Counted from the first letter of the stretch, positions 7,950-17,362 are shown. The stretch: DNA of 30,573 nucleotides from Mailhella massiliensis (GCF_020741395.1 NZ_DYZA01000156.1:1-30573), one strand, 5' to 3'. Numbers and translations are program-made. Notes: generated by a model not told the origin, from the sequence alone.

Positions 7950-7999
7950 ATCCTCCTCTTCCCGGCATTTGTTCCTTGCGAAGAGGAGCGGAATAAACG

Positions 8000-10900
8000 A
8001 TGATGGAGGAAGGGAGAATCCCCTCCCGGAAAAACCCGTCTTTCATGAGCGAATTCCGACAGATCAAAGCTTCCGCCGGATCCGGCAAAACCTATACCCT
8101 GACCAGCACTTTCCTTGCCCTGCTGGCCGGCTCTTCCGGCGCGTCGTGGAGCCGCCCGCCCTCAGGTTGTACCCTTTCCGAAGAAGAAGGCTACGGCTGG
8201 CAGGAAATTCTCGCCATAACCTTCACCAATAAAGCCGCTACGGAAATGCGCGACCGCCTGCTCCAGCGCCTGAAGAGCATGGCCCTCAGCCCGAAAAAAG
8301 AGAGAAAAGAGCCGTTCTGGAAGAGCTCCCGGGCACGCGAAGCCGTGGACATGATCATAAAAAACTACGGCGCCCTGAACATCCGCACCATCGACAGCCT
8401 CCTGCACCTCATGGTGCGCCTCTGTGCGCTGGATTTCGACCTTTCCCCTGATTTCGAGCCGCGCTTTTCCGATGAGGAGATTACCGGCCCCCTATTTGAC
8501 GACATGGCCGAACAGGCCAGGACGGACGAGGAGCTCGGGGCGATTTTCCGCCGCGCCTGTCGCCAGATGCTGCGCTCGGAAAAAACAAAGGGCTTTCTTG
8601 CGGGGGAACGCATCCGCGAGCGCGTGACAAGCATGGTGTCCCTCATGCTTGCTGCAGACGGATGGAGCATGCGCGATCTTGCTTCCCCGGAAGAGGCAGA
8701 GGAGCACTTTCAGGAAATACTCCGCGGCATACAAAACGATGCGCGGGAAATGCGCTCCCGCATGGAGCAGGAAGAACTCAAGGTCTCCCGGCATTTTCTG
8801 AACGCCCTCACAGCCTGCATAGAATGTGGAGGAAGGGCCTCTAAGCTTCCCTTTTCCTCGGCCATGCTCCAGAAGGAAAGCTTCGACGATTGCCTTCTCA
8901 AGGCCTCCAAGGGCAGCGCCAGCCTTGCCCTGCATGCCCTTTACGAAAGCCTTCAGTCCGACATGCGCTCCCTGCGCGTACTCATGGGAGCGCGCCGCCT
9001 CATGCCCTTTGCGGAACTTGCACAGGCTGTGTATTCCCGTCTGGAGGATGAGGAGCGCCGCACGGGCATCATCGCGGCCTCGCAGGTGCCGAGGCTCGCC
9101 ATACGCGCTGCGGACGACAGCGAAGGTGTGAACGAACTCTTCTGCCGACTGGGTGCGCGCGTACGCCACATGCTTATCGATGAATTTCAGGATACCAGCC
9201 GCGACCAGTGGATGGCTCTCCAGCCTCTGGCCGAGGAAGCGCTGGCAAAAAACGGATCCCTCACCATCGTGGGCGATGTGAAGCAGGCGATTTACGGCTG
9301 GCGCGGAGGCGACGCCGCCCTTTTCGACGAACTGGTGCGCAGAGGCTCTCCCCTGCTTTCCCTGGTGCAGGAACCCGTGCTGGAAACCCTGCCCTTCAAC
9401 TGGAGAAGCAGACGTCACATCGTGGCCTGGAACAACGCCCTGTTCTCCCCCCTAGGAAACAGGGACGTGGCGGAAGAGCTTCTCCGCCCTCTGGCCGAAG
9501 GGGATGCGGAGCTTCTGCGCGATCAGGCCGCGCTGCTTTGTGAAGCCTTTGACCGCGCCGCCCAGAGCGCGGAAAAATGCTGCGCTGGAGGGCTCGTACG
9601 CCTGCAACGGCTGGAAAAGGGCCGGGAAGAAGAACTTCTCTCCACCATGCTGCCCGATCTGGTGGAGGAAATGAGCCGCACACGCTCCCTGGGAGATATC
9701 TGCATTCTCACGAGAAACAACGAGCAGGCTGCCAAGGCCTCTTCATGGCTCATGGCGCGGCATATCCCCGTAGTCACGCAGGGGAGCCTTCTTCTTGCTG
9801 AACAGCCCGTCATCGCGGGCCTCATCAGCCTGCTGCGCTTTTTAAACGACCCGGAGGACGATATCGCCTTCTGCTCCACCCTCTTTTGCGAAGAGCTGCT
9901 CCCTTCCCTGCCCTTTGAAGGAGGCAGACTCGGCATGACAGAACTGCTCGACTGGACGGCCCAACGCTCCCATAAAAAAAATATGGCAAGCCGCTTTGCC
10001 CAGGACTTTCCTGAAGCCTGGGAGCAGGTGTTCGCTCCCCTGCACGACAACGCGGGCCTGCTCACCCCCTACGACGCCGTCATGGAAATCGTGGCGCGCT
10101 GGCATGTCATGGAACGCCGCCCGGAGGCAGAAGGTTTTATACGACGTCTTCTGGAAGTCCTGTTCTGCGCTGAAGAAACAGGTGTATCCGACCTTTCCGG
10201 CTTTCTCGACTTCTGGGATGAAAGCGGCAGCCAGGAAAAGGCCCCCCTACCCGAAAGCATGGAGGCCGTACGCATCATGACCATGCATAAGGCCAAGGGG
10301 CTGGAGTTCGACGTCGTCATCCTGCCGTGGCTGAATTTTTCCATGGGCAGGGCTTCCGACGACAAAGCCGTGTTCTGGAAAAGCCGCGGTATAGGACTGC
10401 TCGCCCCCTTATGCAAAGAAATGGGCAGGCCCTGGCTCATGGACCGCATGGATACGGCCCGTGAAGCCCTGCACCTCATCTATGTGGCCATGACGCGCGC
10501 CGTCAGCGAACTGCACTGCTTTCTTCCCGATCCTTCCGAAGGCCCCGTCCCTCTCATGCTCGATACGCTCATCTCCCGGCAGCGGGACAGACTGAAGGAA
10601 CGGGGAGACGCCCTTTTTTGGGGAGAGGAAAAAGCAACCGACAAGAAGCGCGCAGAACCCGTACCGGGAGCCGAACCGGCCGGGCCGGGACTCCCTTCCT
10701 CCCCTTCCCTTTCTTCTTCTCCCGAGGTTGAAGAAAAGGAAGCGGAAGACCCCTTGCAGGAAGAACAGGAAGCCTGGCGGCCTATGGGCTGGCTTCCCCG
10801 TCTGCGCATTTTCAAGAACGTGCTGGAAGACTGGACATTCACCCCAAAAAGGCGCGGCTCGCTCATTCATCACTGCCTGGAGAGCCTCCAGATTTCCGGC

Positions 10901-11323
10901 GTGGGCAAAGCCTCGGCAAAACACGACGCCGCCCTGGCCGCCGCGCGCGGCATAACGACGTTCCCCCTGCCCGTCCCCGACAGGGAACAGGTGCAGAAAG
11001 AGGTGGAAGAGTGCCTCGTCTGGTATGCACAGCTTCCAGAAACACCGCACTGGCTGGCCTTCGGCACCCCGGAACACTCCCTGTTGGACGGGGAGGGAAG
11101 GCAGCACCGCATCGATCTTCTGGTGGACGACGGTCGGGAACTTGTTGCCGTGGAATACAAAACCGGCACGGACGGAAAGCTGCCCGCCCCCGAACATAAA
11201 GAGCAGCTACTGCGCTACCTGCGCCTTCTTGAGGAAGCCGGGGGGCAGAAGGCGCGCGGCGCGCTCGTGTACCTCGACCGCCGCGAAATCTTCCCGATTT
11301 TCCCCGGAGACAGCCATGACTAG
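8000..11323 (+). CDS. addA: AddA-type helicase-nuclease subunit (UvrD/RecB family)
   Basis: This is the helicase-nuclease subunit of the AddAB complex, which resects double-strand breaks for recombination. 1107 residues, in the AddA size range. Superfamily 1 helicase motifs appear in order: ASAGSGKT (Walker A, about 24-31), ITFTNKAATEMRDRL (Ia), LIDEFQDTSRDQW (Walker B), VGDVKQAIYGWRGGD (III), TMHKAKGLEFDVVILP (V) and LIYVAMTRA (VI). The C-terminal PD-(D/E)XK nuclease is intact: Asp1039 in RIDLLVDD, Glu1052 and Lys1054 in VEYKTG. A Ser/Pro/Glu-rich linker (about 880-920) separates helicase and nuclease. Two ATGs at 8000/8003 follow a GAGGAG site; a later ATG at 8045 would remove 15 residues but keep Walker A. 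The last 8 bp overlap addB, indicating translational coupling. The AddA-AddB order is the reverse of that in Bacillus. Confidence 0.92.
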   Translation: MMEEGRIPSRKNPSFMSEFRQIKASAGSGKTYTLTSTFLALLAGSSGASWSRPPSGCTLSEEEGYGWQEILAITFTNKAATEMRDRLLQRLKSMALSPKKERKEPFWKSSRAREAVDMIIKNYGALNIRTIDSLLHLMVRLCALDFDLSPDFEPRFSDEEITGPLFDDMAEQARTDEELGAIFRRACRQMLRSEKTKGFLAGERIRERVTSMVSLMLAADGWSMRDLASPEEAEEHFQEILRGIQNDAREMRSRMEQEELKVSRHFLNALTACIECGGRASKLPFSSAMLQKESFDDCLLKASKGSASLALHALYESLQSDMRSLRVLMGARRLMPFAELAQAVYSRLEDEERRTGIIAASQVPRLAIRAADDSEGVNELFCRLGARVRHMLIDEFQDTSRDQWMALQPLAEEALAKNGSLTIVGDVKQAIYGWRGGDAALFDELVRRGSPLLSLVQEPVLETLPFNWRSRRHIVAWNNALFSPLGNRDVAEELLRPLAEGDAELLRDQAALLCEAFDRAAQSAEKCCAGGLVRLQRLEKGREEELLSTMLPDLVEEMSRTRSLGDICILTRNNEQAAKASSWLMARHIPVVTQGSLLLAEQPVIAGLISLLRFLNDPEDDIAFCSTLFCEELLPSLPFEGGRLGMTELLDWTAQRSHKKNMASRFAQDFPEAWEQVFAPLHDNAGLLTPYDAVMEIVARWHVMERRPEAEGFIRRLLEVLFCAEETGVSDLSGFLDFWDESGSQEKAPLPESMEAVRIMTMHKAKGLEFDVVILPWLNFSMGRASDDKAVFWKSRGIGLLAPLCKEMGRPWLMDRMDTAREALHLIYVAMTRAVSELHCFLPDPSEGPVPLMLDTLISRQRDRLKERGDALFWGEEKATDKKRAEPVPGAEPAGPGLPSSPSLSSSPEVEEKEAEDPLQEEQEAWRPMGWLPRLRIFKNVLEDWTFTPKRRGSLIHHCLESLQISGVGKASAKHDAALAAARGITTFPLPVPDREQVQKEVEECLVWYAQLPETPHWLAFGTPEHSLLDGEGRQHRIDLLVDDGRELVAVEYKTGTDGKLPAPEHKEQLLRYLRLLEEAGGQKARGALVYLDRREIFPIFPGDSHD

Positions 11324-14303
11324 CCGTCAGCATTCGTTCACTCCCTTCCGCATCGTCCCGTGGGACGACGATTTCATGCTGCGCGTGCATACCCTTGCCC
11401 ATGAGATAACCGGGGGACGGCCGGGTAAAGCCGTCATCGTGTTCCCGCTCAACCGGCCCCGGCGCTATCTCCTCGACCTCTACAGGAAAGAGGCGAAAGG
11501 CCCGCTTCTTCTGCCGCGCATCATCAATGGGGGCCAGCTTATCCAGAGCTGTCTGGAAAGCTGGACGCGCTCCGTGCCGCGCACGGCGGGAACGCTCGAC
11601 CAGGTGGCGGTGCTCAAGGATTGCCTTCTGGACATAAGCCTCGATGAAGCACAGGAAAGCCCGCTGGCCAAACTTGCCCGAAGCCTGCACGAAGAGGACG
11701 GCATGGCCCGCTTTTTCCCCTGGGGGGTACGTCTTGCCCATCTGCTCGACGAATGTGCCATGCACATGGTGAAAGCGGAGGACCTGCTTCATGTGGACGA
11801 TATGGTGGCCCCCTACGCTGTGACGCTCTTGGGAAGCCTTGGCCGCATACAGGAACGCTACCGCGCCCTTCTGCGCGGCCGGAGCCTGAGCATGGCGGGC
11901 ATGGAGGCGCAGCACGCGGCAGAGCTTGCCGGAGCCGGGCCGGATCTGCCGCTCAAGCTTCAGGGCAAGAAAATCATCATCGCAGGCTTCGTGCGCCTTA
12001 CCCGTGCGGAGGACAGGCTCTTCCGCTATCTGTGGGAACGCGGGGCCGCCGTCTGCCTGCATACCGATCCGGCCATACTCTCCGGCGGCGGGCACTGGAG
12101 CTGCATCGACCACAAGGAATGGCTCTCCCGCTGGAAGGCCCGAGGGGAAATATTCGGGGAAAGCAGGAATCTCGAACCCCGTATCCATTTCTATGCCGGA
12201 TACGATCTGCATTCTCAGCTTCTGGCCCTGAAAAACGAACTTACGGCTCACCCCTGCCGTGAGGAACGGAGGGCCGTAGTCATTTCCCACGATTCCCTGC
12301 TCATGCCCACGCTCCACCACATACCGGAAAAAAGCATCAACATTTCCTTAGGTTATCCTTTGCAGCGCTCCCTGCTCGCCCAGCTTGTGGAGAGGATGCT
12401 CAACACGCGGCAAAGCATGGACGAAGAAGGGCGCGTGCATTGGAAAAGCCTCATGGCGCTCATACGCCACCCCTATGTGCGCATGCTGGGCGTCGCGGAT
12501 GACGACGACGGCCTCCTGCCCCTGCGCCCCTTTCTCTCCCGCATGGAAGGGGCTCTTCGTCGGGGAAGCCGCATGGTGGACGCCTTTACCTGCGCTTCCG
12601 ACCTTGTGGACGAGATTCTGGGAGATATCGAAGGAGGTCCCCTCGCGGAAGGCCTGTGCGAAGAAAGCGGCCGCCTTCTGGAAAAGGCCATGCGCGTGTT
12701 GGTGGAAGGCTGGCGGGAAGTGCCCACACTGGAAGAGCTGGCTTCCCGCCTGCGAGAGCTCTGTTCCCTGCTTCTGGAAAACGGGCGGCATATCTGGCCG
12801 CGTTTCCCGCTGGATGCCGAATGTCTTGCCAGGCTCATGCAGAATGTAATTCCCGAGCTTGCCGACAACGCCATGGCCAAAGAGCATCTTTCCCTGGAAT
12901 CGCTCTTCGCCATCGTGAAGGAAAGTCTTGCCGAGCAGCGCGTACCCTTTGAGGCCGACCCTCTGACAGGCCTCCAGATACTGGGCACGCTGGAGACCCG
13001 CCTTCTGCATTTCGATCGCGTTTACATGTTGGATATCACGGAAGACGCGCTGCCCGGCGTACCCGCCCATGACCCTCTTCTGCCCGACAGCCTGCGCCCC
13101 TTACTGGGCCTGCCCGACAACAACCGCCGCGATGTGCTCGCCGCCCACACTTTCCACCGCCTCATCGCAGGGGCGAAGGAAGTGTTCCTCTACTGGCAGG
13201 AAGGCGTGCAAAGCGGCGTTCTGGACGGCAAAAAATGCCGTTCCCGTCTGGTGGAAGAATGTATCTGGCATGTAGAGCAGCAAGAAAAGCGTCTGCTCCG
13301 GCCGGGTGAACCTCCCCTGCTTGCGGCGGCTTTCCCCATGGCGGAACCACCCCTTCCAAAAGACGCTCCCATACGCCGTACTCCCGCCATCAACGAGCGT
13401 ATGCGGGATATCCTCAGCCGGAAAATCTCGCCGACCGCCCTGGACGCCTACCTTTTCTGCCCGGCCTTCTTCTTCCGAAAATACGCCTGTGCCCTGCGCG
13501 AGGCTGAGGAAGTCATGGAAGGGGACGATCATCTCGGCGTGGGCACCATGCTGCATGCCGTGCTGTTCCGGGCTTTCCAGCCCTTCCTCGGGCGGGCCGT
13601 GCGGCCGGCAAGCCTTGATGCGGAACAGTTGGAGAGGATCTTTCATGAAGAGCTCTCGGCAAGCAGCCTCACCGTCAATCTGCCCGCCCAGAGCCGGTTC
13701 ATGCTGGAGGCTGCGGGTCCGGCAAGACTGAGGGACTTTGCCGCAAACCAGCCGGACGTTCTGGAAGTCCTGGCGCTGGAACACACTGTCGCCGCCGAAA
13801 TAGAAGAAGGAGGCCTCCGCTTCATGCTGGAAGGAAAAATAGACAGGCTGGATCTCCGCGCCCGGGGCCTCATCATCCTCGACTACAAAAGCGGGAGCAC
13901 CAGCCGCCAGCCCCACCCCTCATTCTGGCGGGAGGAAACACTCTGGGAAGCCCTGGAAAACTGGCGGCCCGGCCTGCCCGACCCGTTGCCAGACCTCTCC
14001 CGGGAACTGCCCAGCGTGCAGCTTCCCTGTTATGCCTACATCTGCATGCACGACGCCACCCATGCCGACATGCTGCGCCGGGCCCCGCTGTGGGATGCCG
14101 CCCTTGTCCAGCTCGCCGACAGGGGAGACGAAATCCCCCTGCTCGGGGAACATATCGACGCTGAAGAGCGCAGAGGCATCATGAATGAACGTATCCCCTG
14201 CCTGCTGCGCTTTCTGTTGCGGCACATGACTACAGCCACGGATTTTCCTCTCCGCCGCACAGAGCGCTGCGCGCTCTGTGCCTACCGAAGCTGCTGCCGC
14301 TGA
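11316..14303 (+). CDS. addB: AddB-type nuclease subunit with iron-sulfur staple
   Basis: This is the partner of AddA. 995 residues from the ATG at 11316, which overlaps the addA stop; the frame stays open upstream inside addA but a start there is implausible. The N-terminal part is an inactivated helicase-like region: VIVFPLNRPRRYLLDLY stands where AddB of Bacillus has a nucleotide-binding loop, and no GKT/GKS is visible. The C-terminal PD-(D/E)XK nuclease keeps Asp843 (GKIDRLD) and Asp856-x-Lys858 (LDYKSG). Four cysteines fit the AddB [4Fe-4S] staple: Cys715 in YLFCPAFFF and Cys985, Cys988 and Cys994 at the extreme C-terminus (CX2CX5C). Family members use this cluster to lock the nuclease fold. 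No terminator was found after the stop; the next gene is convergent. Confidence 0.9.
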   Translation: MTSRQHSFTPFRIVPWDDDFMLRVHTLAHEITGGRPGKAVIVFPLNRPRRYLLDLYRKEAKGPLLLPRIINGGQLIQSCLESWTRSVPRTAGTLDQVAVLKDCLLDISLDEAQESPLAKLARSLHEEDGMARFFPWGVRLAHLLDECAMHMVKAEDLLHVDDMVAPYAVTLLGSLGRIQERYRALLRGRSLSMAGMEAQHAAELAGAGPDLPLKLQGKKIIIAGFVRLTRAEDRLFRYLWERGAAVCLHTDPAILSGGGHWSCIDHKEWLSRWKARGEIFGESRNLEPRIHFYAGYDLHSQLLALKNELTAHPCREERRAVVISHDSLLMPTLHHIPEKSINISLGYPLQRSLLAQLVERMLNTRQSMDEEGRVHWKSLMALIRHPYVRMLGVADDDDGLLPLRPFLSRMEGALRRGSRMVDAFTCASDLVDEILGDIEGGPLAEGLCEESGRLLEKAMRVLVEGWREVPTLEELASRLRELCSLLLENGRHIWPRFPLDAECLARLMQNVIPELADNAMAKEHLSLESLFAIVKESLAEQRVPFEADPLTGLQILGTLETRLLHFDRVYMLDITEDALPGVPAHDPLLPDSLRPLLGLPDNNRRDVLAAHTFHRLIAGAKEVFLYWQEGVQSGVLDGKKCRSRLVEECIWHVEQQEKRLLRPGEPPLLAAAFPMAEPPLPKDAPIRRTPAINERMRDILSRKISPTALDAYLFCPAFFFRKYACALREAEEVMEGDDHLGVGTMLHAVLFRAFQPFLGRAVRPASLDAEQLERIFHEELSASSLTVNLPAQSRFMLEAAGPARLRDFAANQPDVLEVLALEHTVAAEIEEGGLRFMLEGKIDRLDLRARGLIILDYKSGSTSRQPHPSFWREETLWEALENWRPGLPDPLPDLSRELPSVQLPCYAYICMHDATHADMLRRAPLWDAALVQLADRGDEIPLLGEHIDAEERRGIMNERIPCLLRFLLRHMTTATDFPLRRTERCALCAYRSCCR

Positions 14304-14438
14304 CATGCCGGAAGCGGCTCCCTGCCGGCCTGATGCGGGGCACCCCGGCCCCATGGGGGGCAAGCCAGGCGAGCCGCCCTGCCGCCTCATACCTGTTGCC
14401 GCACGCAGCCTCCAAGGGCCTTCTCCCTCCGGCAACGA

Positions 14439-14870
14439 TCACTTTGCCTGCCCGTCCTCGTCCAGCATCTCCGCCAGTATGGCACAGGTACGCTTCGTCA
14501 TTTCCCCGCATACGGAGGTAAAAAGCCCTTTTTCTGCAGCTTCCTTCATGACGCCGGGCTGCGTGATATCCATGCCGAGAATGTCCCTGCACAGACGATG
14601 CGGCTGCGTCTGTGAAAAACGCCGCTCAAATTCCGTGACTTTTTCCAGAAGAAGCGGCTTTTTCAGCTTCGCCCCCTCCATGTTGTCCGCGCTGCCGTAA
14701 TAGAGCCCCAACACCAGATGCGCGCCGCTGATGCAACCGCAGGTTTCGGCATGCCCCATGCCTGTGCCGAAAGCCGAAGCCATGCCTATGGCCTGCGCCT
14801 CGCTGATACCGAGGCGGGAAGCGCAGTGCAGGCATACCGTCTGCGCACAGTAACCGAAACGTGAAGGCAT
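14439..14870 (-). CDS. C_GCAxxG_C_C-family putative redox protein
   Basis: The product (143 residues) carries the Cys/Gly pattern of the C_GCAxxG_C_C family: GYCAQTVCLHCASRLGIS near the N-terminus, ASAFGTGMGHAETCGCISGA in the middle, then C...DI and VCGEMTKRTC toward the end. Members are predicted to hold a metal or redox centre and often sit beside oxidoreductases or electron carriers; no biochemical role is firmly established. The ATG at 14870 follows GGGGGA; the frame continues 11 codons to a TTG at 14903 without a better site. It lies 95 bp downstream of the PadR-radical SAM gene on the same strand, with only an imperfect hairpin and no T-run between, so cotranscription is likely. Convergent with addB. 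Confidence 0.82.
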   Translation of the reverse strand: MPSRFGYCAQTVCLHCASRLGISEAQAIGMASAFGTGMGHAETCGCISGAHLVLGLYYGSADNMEGAKLKKPLLLEKVTEFERRFSQTQPHRLCRDILGMDITQPGVMKEAAEKGLFTSVCGEMTKRTCAILAEMLDEDGQAK

Positions 14871-14965
14871 ATTTTCCCCCTTGCATTGACTCGTGTGATC
14901 CAAGCCCCGGCCTCACAGGAAGCTGTGGCCGGCCATGTCCCTGAACGGTATGAAGGACGCGGAAA

Positions 14966-16402
14966 TCAAGGCCTGCAACGCCTTGTCACCAGAGATTCAC
15001 GCCCCTCTTCCCCCGACTCCTCGCGCGCCGAGCGGGAAAAGGCGTAGCCGCAGCGCGTGAAGAGCTCCCTGGCGTCCTCCACGGAAAAACCTTTCCACTC
15101 GCCCGGTATCTCCTCATCGGCCCGGGGCACCGCACCGGTTTCCACCACCAACACGTTGGCCCCCCACTCCACGGCCCTTTGCGACGGCGGATGCACGCAG
15201 ATATGCTTTGTCCGCACGCCGCCGCAAAGGCGCACCACGGCGGCCACCTGGGCAAGCCGTTCCTCTGGCAATTCTTCCCGGCCTTCAAAAGGCGTACCCG
15301 GCACGTTGCTGCGCGCCATGACTCCGCATATTCCCGCCCCGGCTTCAAGGGCTGCAAGCAGGGCGTCGGCGGTTTCCCCGTCCGTATGTTCCACTCCCAG
15401 AGGTTCCACAAGGCAGGCCAAAGTCATGCCTGCCTCCCCTATGGTCTTCAGAGCGGCACGTCGCTTTTCGGGAGCGAAGGGCGTATCTCTTCCTTCGCCG
15501 AGACGCAGGGCGTGATACATGACTTCCACTCCGGCCTCCTGCAACAGCCGTATATCGCCCGCTTCTTTCTGGCCGGTATTGGCCACCAGGACGCAGCGCT
15601 CCGGCAAAAGACCGCGTGCCTCCCGGGCCAGGGCCGAAAGACGCTCCAGCCCGTAGTGCTCCGTGGTGCGAAGAACCACCCAGGAAGCTCCTTCAAAGGT
15701 GTAGCGGCAGACCGCGCCGAGAATCTCTTCCCTGGTCCACTCATGGGCCTTGCGCACCACGCCCCATGCCTCTCCGAAGGCACAGAAGGAGCAGTTCATA
15801 GGGCAGGGAGCACAGTCCACGCCTACGGCCGCCCACACCCGCGCCGTATCTCCGGCCACCTCGCGGGCCACGCCCCGGGCAATGCGGCCCAGAAAGGCCG
15901 CCTGCGGAGAATGGGGCGCATAGGAGAGAAGGTGCAGCACATCCTCACGGCGGGGCAGTTCCCCGGCCATGGCTCGTGCCCTTACCTCCTCCATGAAGCT
16001 TCTCTCCTCCAGCGGGCAGTCCTCGGGCAGGGACTCGCTCTCTTCTTTTGCGGTGAGAAGGACGCCGAGCACGCGATCAAGATGCTTCCTGTTCCGGGAA
16101 AGAGAGTCTATCCAACGGTTCAGGCACTGCCGCCCTCTCGCGGTGACGGTATACATTTTGCGTGCCGGCCCCTCGCCCAGACCCCGACTGGTTTCCAGCA
16201 CGCCGCTTCGCTCCATATCGCGCAGCATGCGATAACAGCCCGTCATATCCGGCATCTGCGGGCCGAAAAGGCCGCTCCCCGCCAGCTTCCGCACCAAGGC
16301 ATAGCCGTGCATGGGCTCCCGCGCCAGAAGCGCCAGAAGCACGGGCTGCACGAAACGGGGAAGATTTCCCCCTGAACAGGCGCACGAATCAAGAATATCC
16401 AC
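14966..16402 (-). CDS. PadR-type HTH domain fused to a BioB/HydE-type radical SAM enzyme
   Basis: About 478 residues. Numbered from the GTG at 16402, the N-terminus has a CACSGG motif (Cys7, Cys9), then a PadR-like winged helix from about 17 to 105: VLLALLAREPMHGYALVRKL, the recognition-helix area with CYRMLRDMERSGVLE, and the wing RKMYTVTARGR. From about 125 on comes a radical SAM barrel of the biotin-synthase type: an entry segment, then CPMNCSFCAFG (CX3CX2C at about 200, 204, 207), GASWVVLRT, EPLGVEHTDGE and SNVPGTPFEG, the last matching the IPGTP-like loop of BioB/HydE/PylB/HmdB relatives. No ATG is present; GTG at 16402 has GGGGG 5 bp upstream, while a TTG at 16414 would add four residues. 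DNA binding and radical chemistry on one chain are read from the motifs; substrate and regulon are unknown. A C_GCAxxG_C_C gene follows. Confidence 0.78.
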   Translation of the reverse strand: MDILDSCACSGGNLPRFVQPVLLALLAREPMHGYALVRKLAGSGLFGPQMPDMTGCYRMLRDMERSGVLETSRGLGEGPARKMYTVTARGRQCLNRWIDSLSRNRKHLDRVLGVLLTAKEESESLPEDCPLEERSFMEEVRARAMAGELPRREDVLHLLSYAPHSPQAAFLGRIARGVAREVAGDTARVWAAVGVDCAPCPMNCSFCAFGEAWGVVRKAHEWTREEILGAVCRYTFEGASWVVLRTTEHYGLERLSALAREARGLLPERCVLVANTGQKEAGDIRLLQEAGVEVMYHALRLGEGRDTPFAPEKRRAALKTIGEAGMTLACLVEPLGVEHTDGETADALLAALEAGAGICGVMARSNVPGTPFEGREELPEERLAQVAAVVRLCGGVRTKHICVHPPSQRAVEWGANVLVVETGAVPRADEEIPGEWKGFSVEDARELFTRCGYAFSRSAREESGEEGRESLVTRRCRP

Positions 16403-16696
16403 CTCAGCCCCCAAAACAGCTTGTTGTGTCGGAAAAGCGACGGAATCATACCTCCGGTCCTCTCGTACGATGGTTCCGCAGCCTCCACTCCATAACAGGA
16501 AAGAAGAGGCTTTCCCCGCAGGGTTGCGTCTGCTGCAATCGCTCGCTTTCCCACGAATTTTCTTCTATGACGAAGAACTGCTCTCCAAAGCAGTCCGACA
16601 GAAAAGCCCCGGGAGGCAGCCCGGCTTCAACTATAAGACTTAATCCAATAGTAAAGAAAAACGCCTGTCCCGGCAAGAGGAGCGAAGGCTTGAGGC
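16403..16696. other. Intergenic region between ktrA and the PadR-radical SAM gene
   Basis: 294 bp on the minus-strand path. It holds a terminator-like hairpin for ktrA at 16601-16627 and a perfect 8-bp palindrome TCGTACGA (around 16468) about 60 bp upstream of the PadR-radical SAM start. That palindrome could be an operator, but short palindromes arise by chance. A weak 84-codon minus-strand frame crosses the region without any recognisable motif. No clear promoter was identified. Confidence 0.4.
16601..16627 (-). terminator. Probable terminator of the ktrBA operon
   Basis: Read on the minus strand, AGCC-GGG pairs with CCC-GGGGCT (two bulged G residues) across a 6-nt loop and is followed by TTTT. 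It sits about 70 bp after the ktrA stop codon. Confidence 0.5.
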
Positions 16697-17347
16697 TCAA
16701 TTTTTCCTTAAAAGGGCCTGCACATCCCTGTCATGCCCCAGGATAAGCACTTTTTCCTCGCTCACAAAGCGATGGGAGGGGCCGGGCATAGGCTGGAGAT
16801 CATCGTCCTTTTTCACACCGAGGACATTGACCCGGTACTTCTGCCGCACAGCCAGCTCTTTGACGGTTTTGCCCAGCCATTCTTCGGGTACGGCGATCTC
16901 GTAAATGGAATACTCGGGGGAGAGCTTCACATAGTCAAAAATATGCTCGCTGCTGTAGCGCATGGCAGCCCAGTCGGCCATCTGGCCTTCGGGGTAAACC
17001 ACGTCATCGGCCCCGTTGCGCAAAAGAAAACGGGCGTGTACCTCGCGCGACGCGCGGGAAAGCACGAAACGGGCTCCGCAGTCCTTCAAAAGAGCCGTGG
17101 CCTCCAGGGAACTCTGGAAATCGTCGCCTATGGCCACCACGCACAGATCGAAATTGCTCACTCCCAGGGAGCGCATAAAGTTTTCGTTCGTGGCGTCGGC
17201 AATCTGCGCGCTGGTGACGAACTCCAAGGCGTCGTTGACCCGCCCTTCATTCTTGTCCACAGCGAGCACGTCATGGCCAAGTTCGCACAGTTTTTTCGCC
17301 ATGCGGCGGCCGAAACGTCCCAAGCCGATAAGCAATACGGATTTCAT
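16697..17347 (-). CDS. ktrA: Potassium uptake regulatory subunit KtrA (RCK domain)
   Basis: KtrA is the cytoplasmic gating ring of the Ktr potassium channel and senses nucleotides. 216 residues, the usual size for one RCK-N plus one RCK-C domain. The N-terminus is a Rossmann fold with LIGLGRFGRRMAKKL (GxGxxG) and the acidic end of beta-2 in AVDKNE; the C-terminal domain starts near EIAVPEEWLGKTVKEL. The ATG follows AAGGAG and lies 15 bp past the ktrB stop, so the two are one operon. Single-RCK size favours KtrA over the double-domain TrkA. Confidence 0.92.
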   Translation of the reverse strand: MKSVLLIGLGRFGRRMAKKLCELGHDVLAVDKNEGRVNDALEFVTSAQIADATNENFMRSLGVSNFDLCVVAIGDDFQSSLEATALLKDCGARFVLSRASREVHARFLLRNGADDVVYPEGQMADWAAMRYSSEHIFDYVKLSPEYSIYEIAVPEEWLGKTVKELAVRQKYRVNVLGVKKDDDLQPMPGPSHRFVSEEKVLILGHDRDVQALLRKN

Positions 17348-17362
17348 GCCATGCTCCTTTTT

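Noticed and set aside
14901..14940. Hairpin between the radical SAM and C_GCAxxG_C_C genes as a terminator
   Set aside because: The stem needs a two-base bulge and a wobble pair and lacks a T-run on the minus strand, so it was not called as separating the two genes.
16415..16696. Possible riboswitch (molybdenum cofactor or cobalamin type) before the radical SAM gene
   Set aside because: No consensus boxes of these classes could be found; only a terminator-like hairpin and a short palindrome are present.
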